A DNA stretch of 64,000 bases from the NCBI GenBank assembly GCA_015067305.1, contig SVMT01000004.1, positions 50,370-114,369 of the forward strand, read 5' to 3'. The position numbers and the translations under genes were made by a program. This DNA is from Oscillospiraceae bacterium. Its GTDB lineage: Bacteria > Bacillota > Clostridia > Oscillospirales > UBA644. The first letter of the stretch is position 1, and every line of letters starts with the position of its first letter. The notes under the pieces were generated by a model. The model worked only from the letters and a program-made list of their open reading frames with translations. It was not told the origin of the DNA and did no database searches. Shown one piece after another: positions 51,854 through 60,868 of this stretch.

Positions 51854-54016
51854 TTATTTTATCTCAACCGTGATTTCATCCGGTGTTGTATATTTGAATC
51901 CGTCCTTGGAAACTTCGCAAACGATCATTCCGTAAGGTGTGGGGATCTCAACTTTTGCCTCGTCAAGTCCGAGAGATGAGGGGGAGAGGGATATCTTTTT
52001 ATATCCGGGCTCCAAAATTTCGATACCCGTCAATGCTTTTGGTACAGAGTAAAGGGGAGATCCTCCCCATGCGTGGCTGTGGTCGAAGCTGAAAGAGTCG
52101 TCGGGCGGGATGAAGCCCTCAACAAGACCTTTTGAACATTCTCTTACGGGTGCTTTCCATTCTTCCGCAAGAGCAAGTGTATATTTCTCCCTCAGACCGT
52201 TTTTGTAAAGGGCTTCAAAGAGAAAATGCTTGAAATAGGGCTGACAGTCTGAAATGAATTCTTCAGTCATAACCTTTTCGAGGACGTTTTTAGCCTTTTC
52301 TCCCTCGCAAATTCCGAAGCAAGTGCAGAGAATATTGGAGTTTTTGAGGTAATAGCGTTTTTCTACGTTCTGCGGATGTCTGTTGTGAACATATTTTTCG
52401 GGTGTCGGCGTGTTAAGACCTTCAAAATAAAGACCTTTTTCTTCGTCAAATAGCCATTTATTTATGCTGTCTTTGAGGACTGAGGCTCTTTCTGTCATTA
52501 TTTCAGAGTCTCTTTTTCTTCCGAGAACAGAGAATATTTTAGCGGCGTTTTCAAGTGCATGATAATAATATGCGCTTGTGCAGGTCTGACCGAGAGCTTT
52601 GGGCGGATGATGCATGGACATACCGTCAATAAATAGCCAGTCAATGAACATATAGTCCGTGGGTGTTTCGATGAGTCCCGTGTCTCCGATGTATGTATTG
52701 AATCTATCCATTAGCATTGTGAGGGCTTCAGCGCTTTCAGAAAGCACGGAAATGTCTCCTGTGAACATATAGATATCCCAAAGCATACGTACCCAAATGA
52801 GCGTATAAGTCGTGTGATACATTCTTGCGTCATTGTATTTCAAAAGCTCTGCAGTTTTGATTGCGTCAGCTCTTGCAAGCCCCATATCGCCGAATGACAT
52901 AGCTGTCATCAGTGTTTCAATGTAATAGTCGCCTGTACAAGCAAGTGGTTCGAGATGTCTTGTACTGTCGAGGTGTATCATTTGACGGCAGTATTTCAAT
53001 GTGTGGCGACACACTTCAAAAACCTTGTTTAATTCTTCGTCACTTGTGACAGTTTTTGCTTCAACCGTTACAGGGTAGTGGGTTCCGATTGCAAAAAGTT
53101 CGATCTCTGCATCTTCATCGGAAAGATTTTCAGCAGTTACTGAAAAAGCACCGATACTGTGCATGAGCATACCCTTGTATTCGCTGTCTTCTGTAAATAC
53201 AAAATGTTCCTGAGTACCCATGTGGTAAGAATTTTTAACTTTAATATTTTTATCTAATGCTGAATCCGTTTCAAAGCAAAGTACATTAAGTTCGATCTTT
53301 CCTTCACATTTCACCTTTACACCGAGAAATGCACCGTATATTTTATCAAATTCAATTATTTTATCTTCAATTTTTTCTCCTGGTCTGAGTGTTATTTTGT
53401 TACAGTCCATCGGGAGAATCTTTTCTTCGCTTCTGAACGGAATAGAAGAATCTATGGCGTGCCAGATGTTCTGCACCCTTACAGAGGGAATATATTCGTC
53501 AAGTTCAATACTTCCGTCGTATTCATAAGCTTTTGTATATCTGTTGTTTATTCTTGAAGACCAATCGCTGTCGGTGAATATATATTTTATTCTGCCGTCG
53601 GAAAGTTCTACTTCTCCGTAAAGCATGAATCCGCCCTTTGTCTGGGAATATTCAGTTATCGTTATTGGATTAAGTCTTACTCTTGCGTAAAAATCAAGAG
53701 TTTTCGTGTTTGGATATATTACGGTGTTACTTGCGTAGTGGGATGGACGGGGTATTTCATTCAGCAGAAAGTCTCCGCCGACATATATGGGACCTGTAGC
53801 AATAAAATCTCCGTTCATGTAGAGATCATAAGCTGCGTCACCTGAAAAACGAAGTTTTACAGATTTTACTTCCGTATCAAATTCGTATTTTTTCTTGAAT
53901 TCAGCCACTGCGTATTTTTCATCGGGTAAAAAAGGCATGTTACCTGTTGTGTGAGATGTCTGTTTGTCGGGATATTTTACAGGATCGACCCATATCCATT
54001 TTTCTATTGTTGCCAT
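51854..54016 (-). CDS. GH78-type alpha-L-rhamnosidase-like glycosidase
   Basis: A 720-residue cytoplasmic glycosidase. N-terminal beta-sandwich domains (about 1-340) precede an (alpha/alpha)6 barrel with DSTRHLEPLACTGDYYIET (a variant of the GH78 DCPxRExxGWTGD block) and a C-terminal DHSHAWGGSPLYSVPKALTG block typical of GH78. The catalytic acids differ enough that activity on rhamnosides is not certain. The start at 54016 has CGGAGG upstream; the frame to 54088 is rejected because it crosses the promoter. It is the first gene of a minus-strand operon. Confidence 0.85.
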   Translation of the reverse strand: MATIEKWIWVDPVKYPDKQTSHTTGNMPFLPDEKYAVAEFKKKYEFDTEVKSVKLRFSGDAAYDLYMNGDFIATGPIYVGGDFLLNEIPRPSHYASNTVIYPNTKTLDFYARVRLNPITITEYSQTKGGFMLYGEVELSDGRIKYIFTDSDWSSRINNRYTKAYEYDGSIELDEYIPSVRVQNIWHAIDSSIPFRSEEKILPMDCNKITLRPGEKIEDKIIEFDKIYGAFLGVKVKCEGKIELNVLCFETDSALDKNIKVKNSYHMGTQEHFVFTEDSEYKGMLMHSIGAFSVTAENLSDEDAEIELFAIGTHYPVTVEAKTVTSDEELNKVFEVCRHTLKYCRQMIHLDSTRHLEPLACTGDYYIETLMTAMSFGDMGLARADAIKTAELLKYNDARMYHTTYTLIWVRMLWDIYMFTGDISVLSESAEALTMLMDRFNTYIGDTGLIETPTDYMFIDWLFIDGMSMHHPPKALGQTCTSAYYYHALENAAKIFSVLGRKRDSEIMTERASVLKDSINKWLFDEEKGLYFEGLNTPTPEKYVHNRHPQNVEKRYYLKNSNILCTCFGICEGEKAKNVLEKVMTEEFISDCQPYFKHFLFEALYKNGLREKYTLALAEEWKAPVRECSKGLVEGFIPPDDSFSFDHSHAWGGSPLYSVPKALTGIEILEPGYKKISLSPSSLGLDEAKVEIPTPYGMIVCEVSKDGFKYTTPDEITVEIK

Positions 54017-54059
54017 AATTGTAAGCCTCCGTATTTTTATGAGATAGTTATGTACTTTT

Positions 54060-54088
54060 ATTATAGCACATTTTTTCTTTGAAATCAA
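54060..54088 (-). promoter_or_regulatory. Sigma-A promoter of the GH78 operon
   Basis: TTGATT (54088-54083), 17-bp spacer, TATAAT (54065-54060) preceded by TGC on the minus strand. Confidence 0.7.
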
Positions 54089-54118
54089 TATGAAAAAATA
54101 TTTTTTCTGTAAAAACTA

Positions 54119-54147
54119 TTGCCTTTTTTCATTTTTTATGATATACT
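54119..54147 (+). promoter_or_regulatory. Sigma-A promoter of the NSS transporter gene
   Basis: TTGCCT (54119-54124), 17-bp spacer, TATACT (54142-54147) with TGA as an extended -10. Confidence 0.6.
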
Positions 54148-54186
54148 GTTAAGGTCTTAAATTAAAAAAACAAGAGGTTTAGAACT

Positions 54187-55560
54187 ATGAACGGAAAAAG
54201 AGAAAAATTTGCATCACGTCTTGGGTTTCTTTTGATTTCTGCGGGATGTGCGATAGGATTGGGAAATGTTTACCGTTTTCCGATAATTACAGGCTCATAC
54301 GGCGGGGCATTTTTTGTACTGATATATCTTGCATTTCTTGTCCTTTTGGGGCTTCCCGTTATGTGTGCGGAACTTGCAGTCGGAAGAGCAAGTCAAAGAA
54401 GTATTGCCACATCGTTTGATGTTCTCGAGAAAAAAGGTCAGAAATGGCATTTTATGAAATATCTGGGCATCGCAGGTAACTATCTTCTCATGATGTGTTA
54501 TACGACTGTCGCAGGTTTTATGCTTACATATTTATGTAAATATATTCAAGGCGACATTCTTCAGATTCATGAATCAGAAGCTCTTGCGAACCATTTTAAA
54601 GAAACAACTTCAGATCCCATTATTACACTGATAGCTACTTTTGTCGTTATTATAGTATGTTTTGCGATATGCTCTCTCGGTCTTCAAAAGGGTGTAGAGC
54701 GTATCACAAAGGTAATGATGATATTGCTTTTTGTGCTGATCGTTTTCCTTGCTGTATATTGCTGTACCCTTTCCGGCGCAGGTGAAGGGTTGAAGTTCTA
54801 CCTTGTTCCTTCTGTTGAAAACATTAAGAATGCGGGAATCTGGACTACTGTTTCCGCCGCGATGGGGCAGGCTTTCTTTACTCTCAGTATAGGTATGGGT
54901 TCTATCGGAGTTTTCGGTAGCTATATCGGCAGAGACAGAGGGCTTCTTGGAGAGGCTGTTACGATCGTTTCCCTTGATACTTTTATCGCTGTAATGTCCG
55001 GTCTTATCGTTTTCCCTGCATGTTTTACATACAACAACGGTATCACTGCAAATGCGGGAACTGTAGATTCTTCATTCCTTTTCACAACTCTTTCAAAGAT
55101 ATTCAACAGTATGCCTGCCGGCAGGGTCATAGGTTCTTTGTTCTTCCTTTTCATTCTTTTTGCAGCACTTTCCACAGTAATCGCTGTTTTTGAAAATATC
55201 ATGTCTTTCTGGCTTGAACTTACAAAACTTAACAGAAAAACCATTGCGATAATAAACATTGTCCTGGTTCTTCTCCTCAGTCTTCCTGCTATATTCAGTT
55301 CGAGCTTACTTTCCGATGTAAAAATATTTGGTAAGACCTTTATGGATCTTGAAGATATGACTGTTTCAAATCTCATTCTCCCATTGGGCAGTCTTATATA
55401 CATTATTTTCTGCACATCACGTTATGGCTGGGGTTGGAACAAATTTTATGAGGAGATCAACACAGGTAAGGGACCCAAACTTCCCAAATGGATAAGACCT
55501 TATATGAGCTATGTACTTCCCGTTATAATTGCATTTATTCTTATAATTTCACTCTTATAA
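54187..55560 (+). CDS. Sodium-dependent transporter, NSS/SNF family
   Basis: A 457-residue secondary transporter of the LeuT fold with about eleven or twelve helices. The first helix carries the sodium- and substrate-binding GCAIGLGNVYRFP motif (about 20-32), and GSYGGAFFVLIY follows. Bacterial members mostly carry amino acids, tryptophan or tyrosine among them. AAGAGGT precedes the start. The adjacent Phe-type T-box unit and ACT protein fit an aromatic amino acid substrate, but this is inference. A terminator follows. Confidence 0.9.
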   Translation: MNGKREKFASRLGFLLISAGCAIGLGNVYRFPIITGSYGGAFFVLIYLAFLVLLGLPVMCAELAVGRASQRSIATSFDVLEKKGQKWHFMKYLGIAGNYLLMMCYTTVAGFMLTYLCKYIQGDILQIHESEALANHFKETTSDPIITLIATFVVIIVCFAICSLGLQKGVERITKVMMILLFVLIVFLAVYCCTLSGAGEGLKFYLVPSVENIKNAGIWTTVSAAMGQAFFTLSIGMGSIGVFGSYIGRDRGLLGEAVTIVSLDTFIAVMSGLIVFPACFTYNNGITANAGTVDSSFLFTTLSKIFNSMPAGRVIGSLFFLFILFAALSTVIAVFENIMSFWLELTKLNRKTIAIINIVLVLLLSLPAIFSSSLLSDVKIFGKTFMDLEDMTVSNLILPLGSLIYIIFCTSRYGWGWNKFYEEINTGKGPKLPKWIRPYMSYVLPVIIAFILIISLL

Positions 55561-55564
55561 AACG

Positions 55565-55597
55565 AAAGAGCTGGTTTGATAAGCCAGCTCTTTTTTT
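55565..55597 (+). terminator. Intrinsic terminator of the NSS transporter gene
   Basis: 10-bp stem AAAGAGCTGG/CCAGCTCTTT (55565-55574 with 55584-55593) with further T residues. Confidence 0.88.
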
Positions 55598-55614
55598 AGA
55601 ATGATGATTTGAAT

Positions 55615-55621
55615 TGTCGAA
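55615..55621 (+). promoter_or_regulatory. Candidate Spo0A box
   Basis: Perfect TGTCGAA heptamer, 19 bp upstream of the -35 at 55641. Confidence 0.3.
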
Positions 55622-55640
55622 AAAAAGTCACTTAATGCCC

Positions 55641-55669
55641 TTGACTTTATTGTTGTAAAGTGGTATAAT
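55641..55669 (+). promoter_or_regulatory. Sigma-A promoter of the T-box unit
   Basis: TTGACT (55641-55646), 17-bp spacer, TATAAT (55664-55669) with TGG as an extended -10. Confidence 0.8.
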
Positions 55670-55675
55670 AATGAA

Positions 55676-55950
55676 AATGCGTCAGAGCAGGAACAAGTAG
55701 GTGTGATCAAGCCTGGATAGAGTTGTCGGGTGGTGCGAGACAATGGTGCAGATCACATTGAATTCATCCTGCAAGCAGTGCACCGAACAAGTTTTATTTC
55801 AGTAGGCTGCAACGGGAGTTCCCGTTATAGAACATGGGTGTTGTTAGATACTCACAAAGGCCGTGATCGTGAGAACACGGTAAATTGAGGTGGTACCACG
55901 GGTCTTCTCGTCCTCTGTATTCTTAAACAGAATATTGAGGGCGTTTTTTT
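55676..55950 (+). ncRNA. T-box leader, specifier UUC (phenylalanine)
   Basis: Stem I is closed by GCAGGA (55687-55692) with TCCTGC (55767-55772). The S-turn AGTA (55696-55699) lies opposite GAATTCA; reading the usual GAA-NNN-A layout gives specifier TTC (55763-55765), a Phe codon. The T-box bulge region GAGGTGGTACCACGG is at 55887-55901. The terminator is CGTCCTC/GAGGGCG (55909-55915 with 55937-55943) and seven T (55944-55950). Uncharged tRNA-Phe should stabilise the antiterminator and switch on paaK. Confidence 0.92.
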
Positions 55951-56003
55951 ATTAAATCCACCTTCCGTATTCTTCAACAACAAAACGGAAAGGAAATCAA
56001 AAA

Positions 56004-57311
56004 ATGGAACAGAATTACTATCAAAAAGAAATTGAAACCATGCCGGTAGAAGAAATTAAAAAACTTCAGTCGGAAAAGCTTGTAAAACAGGTAAAACACG
56101 TTTATGAAAACGTGCCTTATTATCGTGATCTTATGGATAAAAAGGGTGTAAAGCCCGAAGATATTCACGGTATTGAAGATCTTCATCTTCTGCCGTTCCT
56201 TACAAAAGCGGATCTACGTGATGCATATCCCTACGGACTTCTTGCAAAACCTCTTGATGAATGTGTTCGTATTCAGTCAACTTCAGGCACTACAGGTCGT
56301 CGTGTAGTTGCTTTCTATACACAGCATGATGTCGATCTTTGGGAAGAATGTTGCGCACGTGCTATTGTTGCAGCTGGCGGTACAAATAAAGATGTATGTC
56401 AGGTCGCTTACGGTTACGGTCTTTTTACAGGCGGTCCCGGTCTTAACGGCGGTTCTCACCGAGTAGGATGTCTTACGCTTCCCATGTCCTCCGGTAATAC
56501 AGAACGACAGATACAGTTTATGACAGATCTTCAGGCAACGATCCTTTGCTGTACACCTTCATATGCTGCTTATATCGGTGAAACATTAAAGGAAATGGGT
56601 TACAAGCCTGAGGATATTCCCCTTAAAGCAGGTATCTTTGGCGCTGAACCCTGGACAGAAGAAATGCGTCGCAGCATTGAAGAAACTCTTGGTATCAAAG
56701 CTTACGATATTTACGGACTTACAGAAACATCAGGTCCCGGGGTTTCATTCGAATGTAGTGAACAGACAGGTATGCACATCAATGAAGACCACTTCCTCGC
56801 AGAGATAATTGATCCCGATACAGGAGAAGTTCTTCCTGAAGGTTCAAAAGGTGAGCTTGTATTCACTTCTCTCGATAAAGAAGCATTCCCGCTTCTCCGT
56901 TACCGTACACGTGATATCTGTGTACTTTCACGTAAGAAGTGTTCTTGCGGACGTACTCTTATTAAAATGGCAAAACCCATGGGCAGAACAGACGATATGC
57001 TCATTATCCGTGGCGTAAACGTATTCCCCAGCCAGATTGAAACTGTACTTCTTAATGAGGGTTATGAACCCAACTATCAGATAGTGGTTGACAGAGTTAA
57101 TAATACCGATACTTTTGAAGTTAATGTTGAAATGACAGCGGAAAAATTCACCGATAAAGTCAGTGAGATCCTTGCTATGGAAAAATCTCTTGCAGATGCT
57201 TTGAAAACAATGCTCGGCATCAATCCCAAGGTTCACCTCGTTGCACCGAAGAGTATTGCAAGAAGTGAAGGCAAAGCTAAGCGTGTTATTGATAAACGTA
57301 ATTTGGTTTGA
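56004..57311 (+). CDS. paaK: Phenylacetate-CoA ligase
   Basis: A 435-residue adenylate-forming ligase that couples phenylacetate or a related aryl acid to CoA with ATP. It has the ATP loop IQSTSGTTGRRVVAF (about 90-104), the YGLTETSGPG motif, DELVFTSLDK-type hinge and the C-terminal lid with GRTDDMLIIRGVNVFPSQIE. The length is normal. AAAGGAAA precedes the start. It is controlled by the Phe T-box and followed by an ACT-domain gene, which places it in aromatic amino acid metabolism. Confidence 0.95.
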   Translation: MEQNYYQKEIETMPVEEIKKLQSEKLVKQVKHVYENVPYYRDLMDKKGVKPEDIHGIEDLHLLPFLTKADLRDAYPYGLLAKPLDECVRIQSTSGTTGRRVVAFYTQHDVDLWEECCARAIVAAGGTNKDVCQVAYGYGLFTGGPGLNGGSHRVGCLTLPMSSGNTERQIQFMTDLQATILCCTPSYAAYIGETLKEMGYKPEDIPLKAGIFGAEPWTEEMRRSIEETLGIKAYDIYGLTETSGPGVSFECSEQTGMHINEDHFLAEIIDPDTGEVLPEGSKGELVFTSLDKEAFPLLRYRTRDICVLSRKKCSCGRTLIKMAKPMGRTDDMLIIRGVNVFPSQIETVLLNEGYEPNYQIVVDRVNNTDTFEVNVEMTAEKFTDKVSEILAMEKSLADALKTMLGINPKVHLVAPKSIARSEGKAKRVIDKRNLV

Positions 57312-57332
57312 TATAAGAAAGGAGTTATTACT

Positions 57333-57764
57333 ATGGCAATTAAGCAATTAACGATTTTTGTAGAAAACAAACAGGGCACAATGGCTTCCGTTACAGGAAT
57401 TCTTGCTGCAAACAATGTAAATATCAGGGCTCTTTCTATTGCTGAAACAGAAGCTTTCGGTATTCTCCGTCTTATTGTAAATGACAATGAAACAGCCGAG
57501 AAAACTCTTGCCGATGAAGGTTATCTTTTCAAAGCGACAGAGGTCGTAGGCGTGAAGATCGGTGATGCTCCCGGTAAACTCACAGCCGCTTTGGAAGTTC
57601 TTGATAAAGCAGGTATCAATGTTGAATATCTCTATGCTTTTATGGCAAGAACTGAAAAACATGCTTATGTGGTTCTGAGAGTTGAAGATAATGCAGCTGC
57701 AGAAAAAACACTTGAAGATGCAGGTTTCCATCTTATCACAGATGCTGATGTAAATAAACTGTAA
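57333..57764 (+). CDS. Tandem ACT-domain protein
   Basis: A 143-residue protein of two ACT domains (about 1-70 and 71-143). The repeats open with IFVENKQGTMASVTGIL and DAPGKLTAALEVLDKAGI, each with the Gly that binds amino acids. Proteins of this type commonly sit next to paaK in Clostridia and are thought to sense an amino acid. AAGGAG precedes the start, 21 bp after paaK, so it is in the Phe T-box operon. Confidence 0.9.
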   Translation: MAIKQLTIFVENKQGTMASVTGILAANNVNIRALSIAETEAFGILRLIVNDNETAEKTLADEGYLFKATEVVGVKIGDAPGKLTAALEVLDKAGINVEYLYAFMARTEKHAYVVLRVEDNAAAEKTLEDAGFHLITDADVNKL

Positions 57765-57775
57765 TTGGTATAATG

Positions 57776-57812
57776 TTTAGAACTCATGTGTGTTCAGCAC
57801 ATGAGTTCTAAA
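57776..57812. terminator. Bidirectional terminator between convergent operons
   Basis: Perfect 15-bp stem (57776-57790 with 57798-57812). It serves the paaK-ACT unit and the minus-strand DMT transporter gene ending at 57814. Confidence 0.88.
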
Positions 57813-57813
57813 A

Positions 57814-58722
57814 TTATATCTTTTTTTGTTTTTTGCGGAAACGCAGGTTTACAATGAGAACTGATCCAAGTATCATTACTATACCGAGAACTTTCTGCCA
57901 GTTCATTACTTCATGGAAAATTATGATAGACAGTATAGTGCTCACTACAGGTTCAACAGTCGCAAGGATACCTGCCGTTCCGGGTTCTGTACCTTTAAGT
58001 CCTGCTGTGTATGCGAGATAAGGCGCCAAACACGTTATGGGACCGAAACAGATCATCAGGGGGATTACTCCAGCTTTGGTTGAAGAAACTATTGCAGGGA
58101 TCCCTGTCAGGTTTGCAAGAGGTATTGTTGCTAAAGTTACAAGTAGAAAAGTATAAAATGTAACAGTCAAAGTGTCATATTTTTCAACGCCGTATCTGCC
58201 GAAAATACTGTAAAGACCATAGCAGAGTCCCGATATAACACCTGCAATAACGCCTATTGTTGAAACCGTTACTCCCGGAGTCAGAATTCCCGATACAAGG
58301 AAGCATCCGAGAATTGTTACTATTATTGCCGAAACTTTTCTTCCCGTAAGTTTTTCTTTGAAAAGAAATGCCGAGAATATCATTATGAAAGCAGGGGATG
58401 TATACAGTAAGGCTGATGCTATAGACATTGAACAGTATTTTATAGCTATCTGATTGCAGATAGTGAATATCATAAGACTGATGATCCCTGTTCCGATAAA
58501 TATCCATATATCTTTGAGCTTGAATTTGAATTTCGATTTGTCTTTAATAAGCAGGAATATTCCCAATAGTATTGTTGAAAGTGCTGATCTGAGAAATACT
58601 ATCTGTAAAGGGTCAAACCCTGCTTCTCTCAAATATGTTATAAATACACCTGTCGTACCCCAAAGCATTCCTGAGAGAATTATAAGAAATATTGAAAGGG
58701 GAGAAGATTTTTGCTTATCCAT
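57814..58722 (-). CDS. DMT/EamA family transporter
   Basis: A 302-residue membrane protein with ten helices in two EamA repeats (about 8-140 and 150-290), including GMLWGTTGVFITYL near the start and EPVVSTILSIIIFHE in the second repeat. Members export amino acids, sugars or drugs; the substrate is unknown. It is the last gene of the PL8 operon, 38 bp after the metallophosphoesterase gene. AAAGGA lies upstream of the ATG. Confidence 0.9.
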   Translation of the reverse strand: MDKQKSSPLSIFLIILSGMLWGTTGVFITYLREAGFDPLQIVFLRSALSTILLGIFLLIKDKSKFKFKLKDIWIFIGTGIISLMIFTICNQIAIKYCSMSIASALLYTSPAFIMIFSAFLFKEKLTGRKVSAIIVTILGCFLVSGILTPGVTVSTIGVIAGVISGLCYGLYSIFGRYGVEKYDTLTVTFYTFLLVTLATIPLANLTGIPAIVSSTKAGVIPLMICFGPITCLAPYLAYTAGLKGTEPGTAGILATVEPVVSTILSIIIFHEVMNWQKVLGIVMILGSVLIVNLRFRKKQKKI

Positions 58723-58760
58723 TTGTATATTTAGTCCTTTGTTTTTATATAATGAATTTT

Positions 58761-59504
58761 TTAAATAATAACAACCTCAGGGGTTATGTTGTCTTTGTCA
58801 ATGTCAAGTATCATGAAACGGTTTTGTATACCCTCACACATTCCCACGACGGTAACATATCGGATATTGTCTTCTGTTACATCCTCGTATTCATGCTTAT
58901 GTCCTTGAATAACAAGTCTGACTTTGCCCGAATCTTTGATTATTTGTTTTATTTCTTCGGCATTATTGACCGGATACCTCTTATCTTCATCGTTACTTAT
59001 AGGTTCATGAATAGCAATGATACATTCTCTGTCAGAAGAATACAGTGCTCTACGCAGAAATTCTAACTGCTCGGTCGGGAGATTTGTGTCCGTCCAGTCA
59101 AAGCCGTCAGGGGAGTAGTGTTTCATATCTGATTCATAGTTTGCGTCAAGGGTTATGATTCTGTATTCACCTATATCGTATATGTATGGAGGCAGTTCAA
59201 AACCTGTAAGTGTTTGTAATAATGATTTTTCAGCAACCTTGAAGTCGTGATTACCCGTTGCAAGAATGAATGGAATTCCTGACGCGTTGATAAGAGATAC
59301 AACTTCCGCCAGACATTTATGATTTGCGTTAATATCATTTCCTGCGTCCACCATATCTCCAAGGCACAGTACAATATCTGCATTATGTTCAGAGAAATAT
59401 TTCATTGCTTCTTGAATTTTATTAAGGGAAAGGGAACACAGCCGTGTTTCTTCAAGCGCACTTTCCATGCAGTAGTGTGAATCACTGAAAAGTCCTATCC
59501 TCAT
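58761..59504 (-). CDS. Calcineurin-like metallophosphoesterase
   Basis: A 247-residue phosphoesterase. The metal-binding motifs FSDSHY (6-11), GDMVDAG, TGNHDF, AIHEP and QGHKHEY are in family order. The substrate could be a phosphodiester, phosphoprotein or nucleotide. The start at 59504 has AGGAG 8 bp upstream; the frame to 59525 overlaps the GH1 stop and is less likely. It lies in the PL8-M14-GH1 operon. Confidence 0.88.
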   Translation of the reverse strand: MRIGLFSDSHYCMESALEETRLCSLSLNKIQEAMKYFSEHNADIVLCLGDMVDAGNDINANHKCLAEVVSLINASGIPFILATGNHDFKVAEKSLLQTLTGFELPPYIYDIGEYRIITLDANYESDMKHYSPDGFDWTDTNLPTEQLEFLRRALYSSDRECIIAIHEPISNDEDKRYPVNNAEEIKQIIKDSGKVRLVIQGHKHEYEDVTEDNIRYVTVVGMCEGIQNRFMILDIDKDNITPEVVII

Positions 59505-59521
59505 ACTTGTTTCTCCTATCG

Positions 59522-60856
59522 TCATGATTCTGAAGATTTGATAATATCCCTATATGTGTAATAAGAATCTTTCGGTGTGCGGACAAGAGACTCGTAGTCA
59601 ATGTGTATAAGTCCGAATCTCGGCCCGAATCCAAGTTCCCACTCGAGATTATCGATAATGCTCCAATAGAAGTATCCGCAAATGTCAATTCCGTCATTTT
59701 TAGCCCGCAGAAGCTCCGAAGTATATCTTTTCAGAAAATCAGAACGCTCAGGGTCGTGAACCTTGCCGTCTTCAGTTACTTTGTCTTCCCATGCAAAACC
59801 GTTTTCCATAATACAGATAGGTTTTCGATATCTTTCGTAAAGGAATTTCGGTCCCCAATACAACGCCTCCGGAACAACTGCCCAGCCTAGCATATTGTAT
59901 GAAATCCCGTCGTTGTCTGCGGTCCAGTCACCGTTTCCGTCACTTTTAAACTTCTGACCGGAATAAATATTCTGGAAACAGAAGTCTATGGGCGAGGAAA
60001 TTAGATCCAAATCTTCAGGTGTGATTTCAGGAATGAGACCTTGATAGTATTCATAGTACTCCTTAGGATAGTCACCAAGAAATATGGGGTCGCTGAAAAG
60101 TGTTACACCGTCTTTTGGGTTATTTTTGTCAAGACGGAAAAATTCTTTTCTTGCCTTTTCTATAAGATTTTTGTCATCATGCGGAGGGCAGGGAACACCG
60201 CTGCAGGGTGCAAAACCGATTTTTGAATCAGGTACTGTCTCCCTTAAAACACGCACAGCAGTTCCGTGAGCTTTAAGTATCGTATGAACCGCAGTAAGTC
60301 GGTCTTTCAGGGAATATCCGAGGGCAGGAGCATTTCCACCGCCTTGTGTCATTCCTTCAATAATGTTCGACGGCTCATTGATCGTGATAAAGTATTTGAC
60401 GCGATCCCCGAATCTTTCTCCTATAAGTTTGGCATATTCTCCGAACCATACAGGCATATCGGGACTGAGCCAACCGCCTCTTTCAAAAAGCTTCTGCGGA
60501 AGATCCCAATGGTACAGCGTCAGATATGGTTCGATGCCGTATTTTAGCATTTCGTCAATGAGGTCACTGTAGAACTTTATGCCAGCTTCGTTTACTTTTC
60601 CATATCCGTCAGGAAGGACTCGTGACCATGCAACTGAAAAACGGTACGCATTCAGTCCAAGTTCTGCCATGAGTTTTACATCTTCTTTATATCTGTGGTA
60701 ATGGTCGCAGGCAATATCACCTGTAGGGTTACCTTTTGTTCTGTTGAGTTCGTGAGTGTACACATCCCAAATGGAATCCCCCTTGCCGTCTTCACGGTAA
60801 CCGCCTTCGATTTGAAATGCTGCGGATGCTGCACCCCATGCAAATTTTTCTTTCAT
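59522..60856 (-). CDS. GH1 beta-glucosidase
   Basis: A 444-residue cytoplasmic GH1 enzyme. The acid/base Glu161 (ITINEPSN) and nucleophile Glu351 (CIMENGF) are present, as are the substrate-binding GAASAAFQIEGG and WSIIDNLEWE motifs. Likely activity is on beta-glucosides or beta-galactosides; it has no phosphate-binding loop that I can identify. It follows the M14 peptidase gene by 12 bp. The ribosome site is weak (GGGGT). Confidence 0.93.
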   Translation of the reverse strand: MKEKFAWGAASAAFQIEGGYREDGKGDSIWDVYTHELNRTKGNPTGDIACDHYHRYKEDVKLMAELGLNAYRFSVAWSRVLPDGYGKVNEAGIKFYSDLIDEMLKYGIEPYLTLYHWDLPQKLFERGGWLSPDMPVWFGEYAKLIGERFGDRVKYFITINEPSNIIEGMTQGGGNAPALGYSLKDRLTAVHTILKAHGTAVRVLRETVPDSKIGFAPCSGVPCPPHDDKNLIEKARKEFFRLDKNNPKDGVTLFSDPIFLGDYPKEYYEYYQGLIPEITPEDLDLISSPIDFCFQNIYSGQKFKSDGNGDWTADNDGISYNMLGWAVVPEALYWGPKFLYERYRKPICIMENGFAWEDKVTEDGKVHDPERSDFLKRYTSELLRAKNDGIDICGYFYWSIIDNLEWELGFGPRFGLIHIDYESLVRTPKDSYYTYRDIIKSSES

Positions 60857-60868
60857 AAGTTTACCCCG

